Below, one piece after another: positions 1-8,081 of a stretch of 48,699 nucleotides of DNA. Location: the NCBI RefSeq assembly GCF_016862555.1, contig NZ_BONE01000057.1:1-48699 (forward strand), read 5' to 3'. The notes beneath the pieces are model-generated. The model was not told the DNA's origin. It worked only from the letters and a program-made list of their open reading frames with translations, and did no database searches. The stretch comes from Asanoa siamensis. GTDB lineage: Bacteria > Actinomycetota > Actinomycetes > Mycobacteriales > Micromonosporaceae. Numbering within the stretch: the stretch's first letter is position 1; the number at the start of each line of letters is the position of its first letter. A program made the translations under genes and the position numbers.

Positions 1-2445
1 CTGTCCCCCTTGCCCCAGGGGTGCGCCGCAACGAAGCCAGGCGAGTTCGAGGTCACTGCCGACGGACGCGGACATTTCCCGCGGCCACCATGAGGTCGGA
101 TCACCTCCGAGGTCCTGAATCAGCCCTATGCGATCGCGGTTCATCGGCTCGTCGGGCGCGCGCTTTATCGTCTCTTCGAGAAGCGCGATCAGATGGTCAG
201 GCCCTCGGTCACGGGTTGATCCTTCGGTTCCGGTCCACGCGGTACGAGCCGCCCATTGAAGCCCGTTTTGCATCAGCCGGACGCTGAGATCATCTGTGAA
301 CAGCCGCGCGGCCCGCTTGTGCGCCCTGGTCTGCCGGTCGAAGACCCCGTCGGACAGCAGAGTCCAGGCCGCCGCTCGCACCTGATTCGGGCGGTCGACT
401 TTCTCGAACTCGTCCGCCAGCACGTCAACGAGCCCGGCCAACTCGTTGGGATGGGCGAAGCCGGCGAAGAAGCGTGCGGTGTTGAGCCAGTAGGGGCGCC
501 GGACGAGTTCTCCCAGGATTGCCGACTTGTCGAAGTTGCGCAGGTCCGCGCCGGCGAACCCCCAGAGGTAGGCCGCGGCGAAGTACTCGCGCATCGTCTG
601 CACGTCGAACTCGAACGTACCTTGCACCTTGCTCGACAGCGCCCACACCCGGTCGGTGACCGCGGTGAACAGGTCGTCGACCAGCGCCGTGTCCTTCTCG
701 GCGTCATGCAGGTAGGTCAGGATCGCCTTGCGGATCGCCCTCGTGGACGCCCGCCCCGCGGACTGGTCGATCTCGGCGGAAGCCTGGAGGTGCCAGCCGA
801 GAAACGACGTCACCTCCACGAGGTCTTCGCGGTGCTCATGGACCAATGGGCTCTTCTCCGACTCCCGGTCCAGGAAGGTCTCCATGTACGCGGTGAAGAG
901 TTGCGTACGTCCGTCCGGAACCGATTCGCCGCGCTTCTGGATCAGGTACAGCAGGATGGTCAGTTGCATCGGGTTGTCCGCGAGCTGCGCGATGTGCGGC
1001 TCGATGGCGCGTTGCTGGAACGTGGTTTCCACCGCTCGTCGCGCCGCGCCACGGAGGCCGCGGGCGTCTGCCCACTTTCGCAGGTACTCGGTCCGCAGCG
1101 CAGGGCTCAACGGCACGAGCGCGATGGTCTCGAATCGCTCAGGTGAGGGCTCGGCCAGGCCAGAGGCGTTGGGACGCGTCGTCACGATGACCTGAGGAAC
1201 GTTCGCGCTCACGTTGAGCCGCGCGGCTAACAGGCCAATCTCCTTCGAGACGTGCGCCCTGGTTTCCCGGTGTGCGACCTCGTCGAGGCCGTCGAGCACG
1301 ATCAGCATCGGAAAGCGCTCCAGCACGTCGCTGACCACCTCGACACCCACCTCGGCTCCGGCACCACGTGCCGTGAGGAGATAGGCGAGGAACTTCTCCA
1401 GCGTCGGATGTTGCCGGCGTCGCCGACGCCGGGAAGGGACAGGTTCGTCTTCGGCGAACGGTTCCTCACCCCCGCACCACCGGGCGTAGTCACGCAGGTC
1501 GACGCGAAGCGGTAGACGAGGTGATTCGACCCTCGGGATCTCGCCCGCACCCGCTGGGTACGAGCCGTCGCGCAGGAACGACGCGCGGTGGAGCTGGCAC
1601 AGATATTGTGCGAGCGTCGACTTGCCCTGTCCGGGCTCACCACGCACCAAGGTCAACGGGTGTTCCGGGCTCAGGAGGTACTCAGCGGCGCCACCGAGGG
1701 ACACGACATCCTTGGGCCTTACCAGCATTGTCGGGACCTCGGAACCGGCGCTCCGGGCTGCCACCGTCCGGACGGCTTCCACGTCCACGTAGAGGTCCGA
1801 CAGGTTGTAGGTGTCCAGTTCCACCTGTCGAAACTTGATCTTGGCGTCTTCCTCCCATTGCGTAGCGATGACGTTGAGCAGGATGCGTCGGAGCTTTTGA
1901 TCCTCGCCGGTGATCTTGTCGGCCTCGATCACGTAGCGGACCGCCTCATGGCCCGCGAGCATCTCGGCATATGACCAGACGAGCTCGTTCGGCGCCTGCT
2001 CGACCCGCGCGTCGATGTCGGCCCGCCACAAGCAGCGCATGGGAATGCCGAACTGCTCGGAGCACCGAGCCAACTCCAGGTCGAGCCTGTCCATGCTGCC
2101 CGAGCCGGGGGCGGCGGTGCCCGGGACACATGTCATCAGCACGTAGGACCGAGCGCCCTCGGACACCAGGCGTTCGATGTTGGCGCTCTCGCCCCGGATG
2201 GCCGCGATCAGCCAACCGACTGGGTTCTGCGGCGGTTGCTTCGCCCATTTGACCTGGTAGATCACATCAGGCTTGGCGCCCTTGGCGAGAACCGCGTCGC
2301 GGCCGCCGTCCCGCTGGCCCACCGGGAAGCAGGTGACCGACGGGTTCTCCCGCACCAGCAGGGCGTTGCACAGTTCCTGAAACCGCTTCTCGTGCAACCG
2401 CTCGTACAGGAAGCGCTCGGAATTTTGGCTCCACCGACCAGCCAT
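1..2445 (-). CDS. Mrr-like PD-(D/E)XK nuclease-NACHT STAND NTPase, 3' end beyond window
   Basis: The minus strand is open without a stop from an ATG at 2445 to the left edge, giving 815 codons. Residues about 10-70 look like an Mrr/type IV restriction-endonuclease fold: GQRDGGRD, with the acidic residue D50, is followed by a Q64-V-K66 strand, the D...(E/Q)XK nuclease core. Residues about 262-500 form a NACHT module: Walker A GEPGQGKST (269-277), Walker B LIVLDGLDEV (380-389), sensor-like VTTRP (419-423) and NPMQLTILLYL (490-500). MREYFAAAYL (617-626) resembles the QEYFAA helix seen after many NACHT modules. The C-terminal sensor part continues outside the window. Known bacterial NLR-like and Avs proteins use NACHT/STAND ATPases to sense phage and trigger N-terminal effectors, so DNA degradation on infection is inferred. 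Base composition is less GC3-biased than in the right-hand housekeeping genes, suggesting acquisition. The domain call is firm; the anti-phage role is inferred. Confidence 0.88.
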   Translation of the reverse strand, partial: MAGRWSQNSERFLYERLHEKRFQELCNALLVRENPSVTCFPVGQRDGGRDAVLAKGAKPDVIYQVKWAKQPPQNPVGWLIAAIRGESANIERLVSEGARSYVLMTCVPGTAAPGSGSMDRLDLELARCSEQFGIPMRCLWRADIDARVEQAPNELVWSYAEMLAGHEAVRYVIEADKITGEDQKLRRILLNVIATQWEEDAKIKFRQVELDTYNLSDLYVDVEAVRTVAARSAGSEVPTMLVRPKDVVSLGGAAEYLLSPEHPLTLVRGEPGQGKSTLAQYLCQLHRASFLRDGSYPAGAGEIPRVESPRLPLRVDLRDYARWCGGEEPFAEDEPVPSRRRRRRQHPTLEKFLAYLLTARGAGAEVGVEVVSDVLERFPMLIVLDGLDEVAHRETRAHVSKEIGLLAARLNVSANVPQVIVTTRPNASGLAEPSPERFETIALVPLSPALRTEYLRKWADARGLRGAARRAVETTFQQRAIEPHIAQLADNPMQLTILLYLIQKRGESVPDGRTQLFTAYMETFLDRESEKSPLVHEHREDLVEVTSFLGWHLQASAEIDQSAGRASTRAIRKAILTYLHDAEKDTALVDDLFTAVTDRVWALSSKVQGTFEFDVQTMREYFAAAYLWGFAGADLRNFDKSAILGELVRRPYWLNTARFFAGFAHPNELAGLVDVLADEFEKVDRPNQVRAAAWTLLSDGVFDRQTRAHKRAARLFTDDLSVRLMQNGLQWAARTAWTGTEGSTRDRGPDHLIALLEETIKRAPDEPMNRDRIGLIQDLGGDPTSWWPREMSASVGSDLELAWLRCGAPLGQGGQ

Positions 2446-2804
2446 GGTTCTCGTGAGCTCCTGCGGCGTCTAGGCACGATCCACGTAGGAGACAGGTTAC
2501 CGTCAAGCGACCACCGAGCATCTAGCTCGTTTGATGGAATTCCCAGAGAGATCGACGCGAAGCTCGACCCGCTCGCCGCCCCGGCCCGGGAAGATGCGAG
2601 CACCGAGCTAGCTCGATCATCCATGCCACTGGGTATCTGTTGGTGCCGGCCCTACAGCACCGTTGGGTGGCTACGCGGACCTCCATCGACCCCACCGGCA
2701 GGCGTTAGCTCTGACCGTGATCGCTGGGCCACCCGTTGCCAGCTGCGCCGACCCGGCCCTGAGGGCCCTTTGGCAGCGCTCGGCGACCACGGGCGGCGCT
2801 CCGG
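2446..2804. other. Intergenic region upstream of the nuclease-NACHT gene
   Basis: These 359 bases separate the NACHT gene start from the 3' end of the SDR gene, both on the minus strand. I see no convincing coding sequence. The part next to the NACHT start is less GC-rich than its surroundings and contains the perfect palindrome CGAGCTAGCTCG (2604-2615), with a second TAGCTCG half-element at 2523-2529. A small hairpin GGCCC-TGA-GGGCC at 2755-2767 lies just past the SDR stop and may be a weak terminator. No clear -10/-35 pair could be assigned. Confidence 0.5.
2604..2615. promoter_or_regulatory. 12-bp palindrome upstream of the nuclease-NACHT gene
   Basis: CGAGCTAGCTCG is self-complementary and lies about 160 bp upstream of the NACHT start. 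TAGCTCG recurs at 2523-2529. A dimeric repressor could bind here, but no regulator is identified and a 12-bp palindrome in GC-rich DNA can arise by chance. Confidence 0.3.
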
Positions 2805-3645
2805 TCAGGTCGTCTTGGTCAGGCCGCCGTCGATGATGACGTCGCTGCCTGTCATCCAGGCCGCGGACGGGCTTGCGAGGAAGAGCACCAGGTCCGCGAT
2901 CTCGTCCGCCGTGCCGAAGCGGCCCAGCTTTATTCCGCCCAATCCGTCCGCCATCGCGCGCATCGCGCCGTCCAGGTCCGTGCCGATGGCTGTCGCCAGT
3001 TGTTCGCCCAGTGCGCCCGGTGCCGTCCAGAACGGGGTCAGGACCGGGCCCGGGGAGATTGTGTTGACCCGGATGCCCTGTGGCGCGAACTCCGCCGACA
3101 GTGACTTGCCCAGGTTCGCCAGCGCCGCCTTGGTGGCCGCATAATCCACCACGCTCGGGTCGGGCAGCGTCGCGTTGATCGAGCCCACGTTGACGATCGC
3201 GCCGCCGCCGCGGGCCAGCAGTGCCGGCACCGCCGCGCGGGTCGCGCGGACGGCCGAGAGCAGGTTGAGCTCGACCGCCCGTGACCAGTCCGCGTCGGTG
3301 ACCGACAGGAAACCGCCGAAGCGCGGACCGCCGCCCGCCAGGCCGCCCATGTTGTTGACCAGCACGTCCAACCCGCCGAACCGGTCACTCGCGACCGCCA
3401 CCAGGCGGCCCGGACCGTCCGGGGTGGACAGGTCCACGTCGACCGTCGCCAGCGCATCGTCGGCCAGACCCGCCAGACCCGCCAGGCCCGCCAAGCCCGC
3501 CAAGCCCGCCAGGTCGGTCCCGGCCGCACGGCTGCCCGCGACAAACCCGGGCACCCGACTCGAGCAGCCGGCGGGTGACCGCGTACCCGATGCCCTTGCC
3601 CGCGCCCGTGACGACCGCGACCTTGCCGGTGAAGTCCGTTGACAT
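2805..3645 (-). pseudogene. SDR-family oxidoreductase, interrupted by a one-base frameshift
   Basis: The ATG at 3645 follows a good ribosome site (GAGGGAG) and encodes a typical SDR start, with the cofactor motif TGAGKGIG. After SGARV the frame goes astray at about 3541-3547. The rest of the protein continues in another frame from FVAGSRAAG to the stop at 2805: NNMGG, the catalytic S-Y-K (Y in VVDYAATKAAL), ISPGPVLTPFW, and a C-terminal GSDVIIDGG. One missing base (CGGGTTTGTC where CGGGTGTTTGTC would keep frame) explains the break. The downstream frame has no ribosome site of its own. It also carries a 9-bp repeat giving a run of Gly-Leu-Ala triplets after the second beta strand, unusual for the family. 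TetR and its operators lie directly upstream, so it was probably the repressor's target. A sequencing error is an alternative to a real mutation. Confidence 0.8.
3463..3516. repeat. 9-bp tandem repeat inside the SDR gene
   Basis: Five copies of a GCC-A(G/A)(A/G)-CCC nonamer run from 3463 to 3507 (GCCAGACCC twice, GCCAGGCCC, GCCAAGCCC twice), followed by a partial copy GCCAGGTCG. On the minus strand they encode an in-frame string of Gly-Leu-Ala units. They lie about 30 bp from the frameshift, which fits a slippage-prone tract. Confidence 0.9.
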
Positions 3646-3662
3646 GTTTCTCCCTCAGTTTG

Positions 3663-3678
3663 TTGACCAGTCGGTCAA
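3663..3678. promoter_or_regulatory. TetR-type operator upstream of the SDR gene
   Basis: TTGACCAGTCGGTCAA is an inverted repeat (TTGACC-N4-GGTCAA) placed 17 bp before the SDR start. A near-identical element stands before the adjacent TetR gene. Two matching operators flanking a TetR gene are the usual signature of autoregulation plus control of the neighbour. Binding itself is inferred. Confidence 0.75.
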
Positions 3679-3716
3679 GTAAGCGCGCAGGCGAGAGCCG
3701 CACGGGGCAAGCAAGG

Positions 3717-4202
3717 TCAGGAACGCAACTGCGCCAGCGTGGCGTCGAGCGCGCGAACCAAGGTCTTCCGGTCGGTGCCCCCGGCCGCCATCACCCGCAG
3801 CCCCTGGATCGTGGCGACGGTCATCGCCGCCCACCCGCCCAGGTCGACGTCGTCGGACACGAGCCCGGCCGCACGTCCCCGCTGCGCGGCCTCCAGCAGC
3901 GCGGTCTCCAGGCCCGCGAAAGCCGCACTGACCCGCAGGATCGCCTCCCGCAACGCCGTCCGCACGTCGGTGCTGGCGTCGAGCGCCTCGACCAGCGGGA
4001 CGAAGAAGTGCTCGCGGTAACGGTCGAGCGCGGCCAGATAGAGCCGCTGCTTGTCGCCGAAGGCGAGGTACAGCGACTGGCGCCCCACCCCCGTGGCCGA
4101 GGTCAGATCCGTCAGCGACGTGCCGTCGTACCCACGCTCCCAGAAGGTGCGCATCGCCGCGGCCAACGCCGCGTCGGCGTCGAACTCCCTGGTCCGTCCC
4201 AT
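3717..4202 (-). CDS. TetR/AcrR-family transcriptional repressor
   Basis: A 161-residue protein. The N-terminus has the canonical TetR DNA-binding domain: MRTFWERGYDGTSLTDLTSATGVGRQSLY, with the recognition helix around VGRQSLYLAFGDK (about residues 38-50), then LYLAALDRYR leading into the ligand-binding core. Length is slightly short of the 190-residue family average. It lies directly upstream of the frameshifted SDR on the same strand. Similar palindromes lie before both genes (4225-4240 and 3663-3678), so it most likely represses itself and the SDR until a small-molecule ligand binds. The ligand is unknown. The 4203-4314 region is shared with a divergent helix-turn-helix gene, which may also be affected. 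Confidence 0.93.
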   Translation of the reverse strand: MGRTREFDADAALAAAMRTFWERGYDGTSLTDLTSATGVGRQSLYLAFGDKQRLYLAALDRYREHFFVPLVEALDASTDVRTALREAILRVSAAFAGLETALLEAAQRGRAAGLVSDDVDLGGWAAMTVATIQGLRVMAAGGTDRKTLVRALDATLAQLRS

Positions 4203-4224
4203 GCCGCCGCCCGTAACAGCTTTC

Positions 4225-4240
4225 TTGACCAGTCAGTCAA
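4225..4240. promoter_or_regulatory. TetR-type operator upstream of the TetR gene
   Basis: TTGACCAGTCAGTCAA differs from the SDR-side element at one base and keeps the TTGAC...GTCAA arms. It lies 22 bp before the TetR start, in the divergent interval with the helix-turn-helix gene at 4315. Confidence 0.75.
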
Positions 4241-4314
4241 CTAATGTGACGCGCCAGTCAGCGACCGACCGCCGCGAGGCTGGCCATCGAGCGATCTCGT
4301 GGTGATACTCAGCC

Positions 4315-5253
4315 ATGGAGAAGGCTCGATCCGCACCCCTCGGCCGCGATCTGGCGCACGCCCTGCGGACCGGGCCGTTCTCCGCGGCCCTGCACCTGGC
4401 CATCGAGGATCGCGGGATCCGGCCCGAGGAGATCCAGACCCGGCTCGCCGCCGCCGGGGTCAGCGTCAGCCTCGCGACCCTCAGCTACTGGCGCCGCGGC
4501 CGCAGCCGGCCCGAGCGGCCCGAGTCCATGCGGGCCGTGAGGCTCATGGAGGAGATTCTCAAGCTTCCTGCCGAGTCGCTGATCGCCCAGCTGGGGCCGA
4601 GAAGACCGCGCGGTCGCTGGCTCAACCAACCGCCCGGCACCATCGACATCGACCGGCTCTTCGAGAACGGCGCGAGTGTCTCGAGGATCATGAGCGAGCT
4701 CGACCGGTGGATGTACCACGAGCTCAGCCGGCTCAGCATGCACGACACGTACGCCGTCGGGCCTGACCGGCAGGAACGTGGCCTCACCTGTCGGCAGGTG
4801 TTGCGGGCCAACGTCGACCGGGTCTCGCGGACCGTCGGGATCTTCCACACCGACGACCCGAACGCGCCGGTGGGGGTGCATCCCCGCAGCAACTGTCGCG
4901 TCGGGCGCGTCCGGTCCGATCCCGGCACCGGGCTGCTCGCGGCCGAGATCATCTTCGACCGGATGCTCTCGCAGGGCGACACCGCGGTCATCGAGTACGA
5001 GTTCGAGTCCGGCTCGCGCGTCGCGACCGACAACTACTACCACGGGTTCTCCGTGCCCGTCGGCGAGTACGTCCTCCAGGTGCAGTTCGACCGCGACGCC
5101 GTGCCGGCCCGCTGCCACCGCTTCGAACGGCGCGGCCTGCACGCGCCCGACCAGGGCGTACGCGAGGTCTGGATCGGATCCACCCACGGCGCCCACCTCG
5201 TCGCCGCCGACGTGCCGCCCGGGATCGTCGGCATGCGCTGGGAGTGGGAGTAG
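4315..5253 (+). CDS. Helix-turn-helix protein with uncharacterised C-terminal domain
   Basis: A 312-residue protein. Residues about 20-95 look like a winged or XRE-like helix-turn-helix: PEEIQTRLAAAGVSVSLATLSYWRRGRSRPERPES resembles actinobacterial domains that read a Leu-Ser-Tyr-Trp recognition helix. The last 200 residues (from about NQPPGTIDID) carry no family I recognise. They contain several Cys/His (LTCRQVL, SNCRVG, ARCHRFERRGLH) and a mostly beta-like pattern. It is divergent from the TetR gene and ends within the stem of a strong terminator. A DNA-binding regulatory role is inferred from the N-terminus only. Confidence 0.75.
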   Translation: MEKARSAPLGRDLAHALRTGPFSAALHLAIEDRGIRPEEIQTRLAAAGVSVSLATLSYWRRGRSRPERPESMRAVRLMEEILKLPAESLIAQLGPRRPRGRWLNQPPGTIDIDRLFENGASVSRIMSELDRWMYHELSRLSMHDTYAVGPDRQERGLTCRQVLRANVDRVSRTVGIFHTDDPNAPVGVHPRSNCRVGRVRSDPGTGLLAAEIIFDRMLSQGDTAVIEYEFESGSRVATDNYYHGFSVPVGEYVLQVQFDRDAVPARCHRFERRGLHAPDQGVREVWIGSTHGAHLVAADVPPGIVGMRWEWE

Positions 5254-5276
5254 CCGGCCGGAGCGGCTACTCCCAC
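5244..5276. terminator. Bidirectional hairpin terminator
   Basis: GTGGGAGTAGCCG (5244-5256) and CGGCTACTCCCAC (5264-5276) form a perfect 13-bp stem with a 7-base loop. It lies between two converging genes, and the + strand stop codon is inside the left arm. There is no long T tract, which is common for actinobacterial terminators. Confidence 0.85.
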
Positions 5277-5283
5277 GAAAGCG

Positions 5284-7209
5284 TTACGACGCGTTGACGG
5301 TCACGTCGTCGATCACCCAACTCGTCTGCAGCGACTGGTCCTCGACCCCGTTGAACCGCAGGGTCACCGTCTGGCCGCGGAACGCGCTCACGTCCACGAC
5401 CTTCTCCACATAGGACGTGTTCGCGTCGAGGTTCGTCGCGGACGCGACCGTCGTGCCGCCCAACGTCACCGTCAGCCGGTCCCAGACCCGACCGTCGTTC
5501 TCCGCCGTCGTGATCCGCACCCAGTAGCGCAGCACCGCGCTCGTGCACGCCGCCGGAATCGTCACCGACTGCGAGACCCAGTCCGTCTGCGACTGGCCCT
5601 GTCCGCCGAGCCAGGCGCTGCGGGTGCCGGTCCGGCCGGGATAGCCGTAGGAAGCCCACGCGCCGATCACACCGGAGTCGGCGGTCCACGGCGTGCTGCC
5701 GTTCTCCAGGCTCGGGTTCGCCACCACCTGCACCGGCGTGCAGCCACCGCCGCCGGTCGTGACGGTCCAGGTGAACGTCGTGGAACCGGTCCGCGATGCC
5801 GAGTCGGTCACCGTCACCGTCACGTTCGACGTCCCCGCCGCCGTCGGGCTACCACTGACCAACCCCGTCGACGAAGCCAGAGACAACCCCGCGGGCAGAC
5901 CGGAAGCGCTCCACGTGTACGGCGTGGCGCCGCCGGACGCCCGCAGTTGCAGGCTCACGGTCTGCCCGACCACGGAACTCTGGTTGCCCGGATTCGTGAC
6001 CGACGGGTTCCCCGGGTTGGTCCCGCCGTTCATGAACCCCGTGTAGAGCAACCGGTTCGGCGACCCCGTACCCGGGTTGGTGACCTTCCCCGTCGTCGCG
6101 TTGTTGACCAGCGCGTCGCGTACCGCCGCCGGTGTGGCGTTGGGGTTGAGCCCGAGATAGACGGCCGCCGCGCCGGCGGTGTGCGGCGACGCCATCGACG
6201 TCCCGGTCATCGTCGCGCTCCCGGTGTTGCTCGAGTACGACGCCGACACGATGCTCGTACCCGGGGCGAAGATGTCGAGGCACGAGCCGTAGTTGCTGCT
6301 GCTGTTGCGGGCGTCGGCGCTCGTCGTGTTGCCGACCGTCACCGCCGCCGCGACCGACTGCGGGCTGTAGTAGCAGGCGTCGTCGGACGAGTTCCCGGCC
6401 GCCTGCACGAACTGCACCCCGGACGAGACCAGGCTCGACACGGCGTTGTTCATCGCCTGGCTCGTGCACCGGCTCTGGCAGCCGATGCTGTAGTTGACGA
6501 CCGCCGGCCGGGCCGCGTTGGCCCGCACCCAGTCGATGCCCGCGATCAGGTCGTCGTTGGTGCCGCTGCCCTGGCAGTTGAGGACCCGCACGGCCACCAC
6601 GTCCGCCTTCTTGGCCACGCCGTACGTGGTGCCGACCGCGGTGCCCGCCACGTGCGTACCGTGTCCGTGGCAGTCCGCCGGTGAGCTGTCGTTGTCGACC
6701 ATGTCGATGCCCGGCCGCACGCGTCCGGTGAAGTCGACGTGGTTCGCGTTGATGCCCGTGTCGAGCACGTAGACGGTGGCGCCCTGTCCCGGGTTGGCCG
6801 GATAGGTGTACGCCTGGTTCAGCGGCAGGCTCTGCTGGTCGATCCGGTCGTCGCCCCAGTTCGGCGGGTTGCTCTGGGTGTCGGCGACGCCGATCCGTTG
6901 CACGGCCTCGACCGACGCCACGGCCGGGTCGGCGGCCAGCTTCTGCGCCTGCGCCGCGGTCAGCGTGCCCGAGAAGCCGCGCAGCGCGCTGGTGTAGACG
7001 TGCCGGGTCTGCCCGCCGAAGCGGGCGGTGAGATCGCGCGCCGTCCGGGCGACGGCCGAGGTCTCCTTCAGGACCACGATGTAGCGCCCGGGCACGGCGC
7101 CCGGACTGTCGGCGTACTTCACGGGGGTGGCGGGGTCGGCGCTCGCCGGCGCGCCGACACCGAGGACCAGGGCCAGGGCGGCGACGACGGTGGTTGCTCT
7201 GTGACGCAC
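5284..7209 (-). CDS. Secreted S8 subtilisin-like serine protease (proteinase K type)
   Basis: GTG at 7209 is chosen because GGGAGGAG lies just upstream and the protein then starts with a signal peptide (RHR, hydrophobic core, ASA cleavage near 24). It has 641 residues. Residues about 40-107 are an I9 inhibitor propeptide (RYIVVLKE ... [12 protein letters not shown]). The peptidase domain shows the S8 triad: D150 in YVLDTGIN, H183 in [10 protein letters not shown] and S338 in GTSMASPH, with oxyanion N273 in AAGNSS. After about residue 395 come an Ig-like He-PIG-type domain ([17 protein letters not shown]) and a C-terminal beta-rich jelly-roll domain ([11 protein letters not shown]...[11 protein letters not shown]). 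It should be exported, self-processed and degrade extracellular protein. Longer upstream in-frame reading lacks a ribosome site and is not used. Confidence 0.95.
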   Translation of the reverse strand: MRHRATTVVAALALVLGVGAPASADPATPVKYADSPGAVPGRYIVVLKETSAVARTARDLTARFGGQTRHVYTSALRGFSGTLTAAQAQKLAADPAVASVEAVQRIGVADTQSNPPNWGDDRIDQQSLPLNQAYTYPANPGQGATVYVLDTGINANHVDFTGRVRPGIDMVDNDSSPADCHGHGTHVAGTAVGTTYGVAKKADVVAVRVLNCQGSGTNDDLIAGIDWVRANAARPAVVNYSIGCQSRCTSQAMNNAVSSLVSSGVQFVQAAGNSSDDACYYSPQSVAAAVTVGNTTSADARNSSSNYGSCLDIFAPGTSIVSASYSSNTGSATMTGTSMASPHTAGAAAVYLGLNPNATPAAVRDALVNNATTGKVTNPGTGSPNRLLYTGFMNGGTNPGNPSVTNPGNQSSVVGQTVSLQLRASGGATPYTWSASGLPAGLSLASSTGLVSGSPTAAGTSNVTVTVTDSASRTGSTTFTWTVTTGGGGCTPVQVVANPSLENGSTPWTADSGVIGAWASYGYPGRTGTRSAWLGGQGQSQTDWVSQSVTIPAACTSAVLRYWVRITTAENDGRVWDRLTVTLGGTTVASATNLDANTSYVEKVVDVSAFRGQTVTLRFNGVEDQSLQTSWVIDDVTVNAS

Positions 7210-7350
7210 GGTTCTCTCCTCCCACAGAGGACGGGGGTGCGCAGAACCTAGAAGCACGGGTACGCGCGGCGGCAGTGCCGTTAACAGCGACGGCCGAATC
7301 GCGGCGGCAAAACTGTTTATGACCCGGGCGGCGCTTCGACGCGCGGCTAT

Positions 7351-8040
7351 GTGAAGATCCTCTGCGTGACGCGATGGGCCTACAACGACCGTCCGGACGG
7401 CGTCCGGTTCCTCACCGACCGGATCGCCGAACCGGGCCGCTCCGAGATCGAGGAAGAGATCTGGGACTGGGTCGTACGGGGCGAGGACGATCCTGACGAG
7501 TTCGTCGACTACTTCGACGACGAGGAGGACCGGCACAGCGCCACGGACGAGGACCTCGCCGAGGCGTACGCGCAGGCCCTGACCGCGCGCCGCGCGCAGC
7601 AGCAGGCCTGGGGCGAGGTGCGCGCCAACATCACCGCCGCGTTCGAGGAGCTCAACGGGCTCGGCGTGGTGGCCCGCGAGAACTTCAGTTGCTGCGGCAC
7701 GTGCGCGAGCGGCGAGATCCACGACGAGCGCGACGACTCCCGGCACTGGCAGGGCTACCTCTGGTTCCACCAGCAGGACACCGACTCGCTGATCATGAGC
7801 GACAAGGGCGAGGTCTGGCTCGGGTACGGCGTGTACCCTCCGGCCGACTTCGACGAGGACGCCTACGAGAAGCTCTCCGAGGCCGAGCAGCGGGCGAGCT
7901 ACCAGGCCGACCTTGAGCGGCTGCTGGACGACGTCGCGTTCCCGGTGCTGCGCAAGCACGGCATGAAGGTCACGTGGAACCGCAGGCAGTCGACCCGGAT
8001 CCAGGTGACCGGCGCGCAGTGGTACGCAGCCCTGAGCTGA
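7351..8040 (+). CDS. DUF6891-like protein of unknown function
   Basis: A 229-residue acidic protein with no signal peptide or membrane segment. The central [14 protein letters not shown] motif, followed by [13 protein letters not shown] and LGYGVYPP, matches my memory of the DUF6891 family (FxCCxTCxxxEI then a HQQDT motif). The clustered cysteines could bind a metal, but that is not shown. The GTG at 7351 has no ribosome site and may be leaderless: a TTTATG element lies around 7316. It is divergent from the S8 protease and precedes a methyltransferase by 41 bp. Confidence 0.75.
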   Translation: MKILCVTRWAYNDRPDGVRFLTDRIAEPGRSEIEEEIWDWVVRGEDDPDEFVDYFDDEEDRHSATDEDLAEAYAQALTARRAQQQAWGEVRANITAAFEELNGLGVVARENFSCCGTCASGEIHDERDDSRHWQGYLWFHQQDTDSLIMSDKGEVWLGYGVYPPADFDEDAYEKLSEAEQRASYQADLERLLDDVAFPVLRKHGMKVTWNRRQSTRIQVTGAQWYAALS

Positions 8041-8081
8041 GGGGCAGCGGGCGCGCCGGGGCGTCCGATACGGTCGGGCGC

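Noticed and set aside
256-1146. A 296-residue + strand frame across the left part
   Set aside because: It lies opposite the nuclease-NACHT frame, which has clear motifs; the + product has no recognisable domain and a shadow-like Arg/Gly/Val composition.
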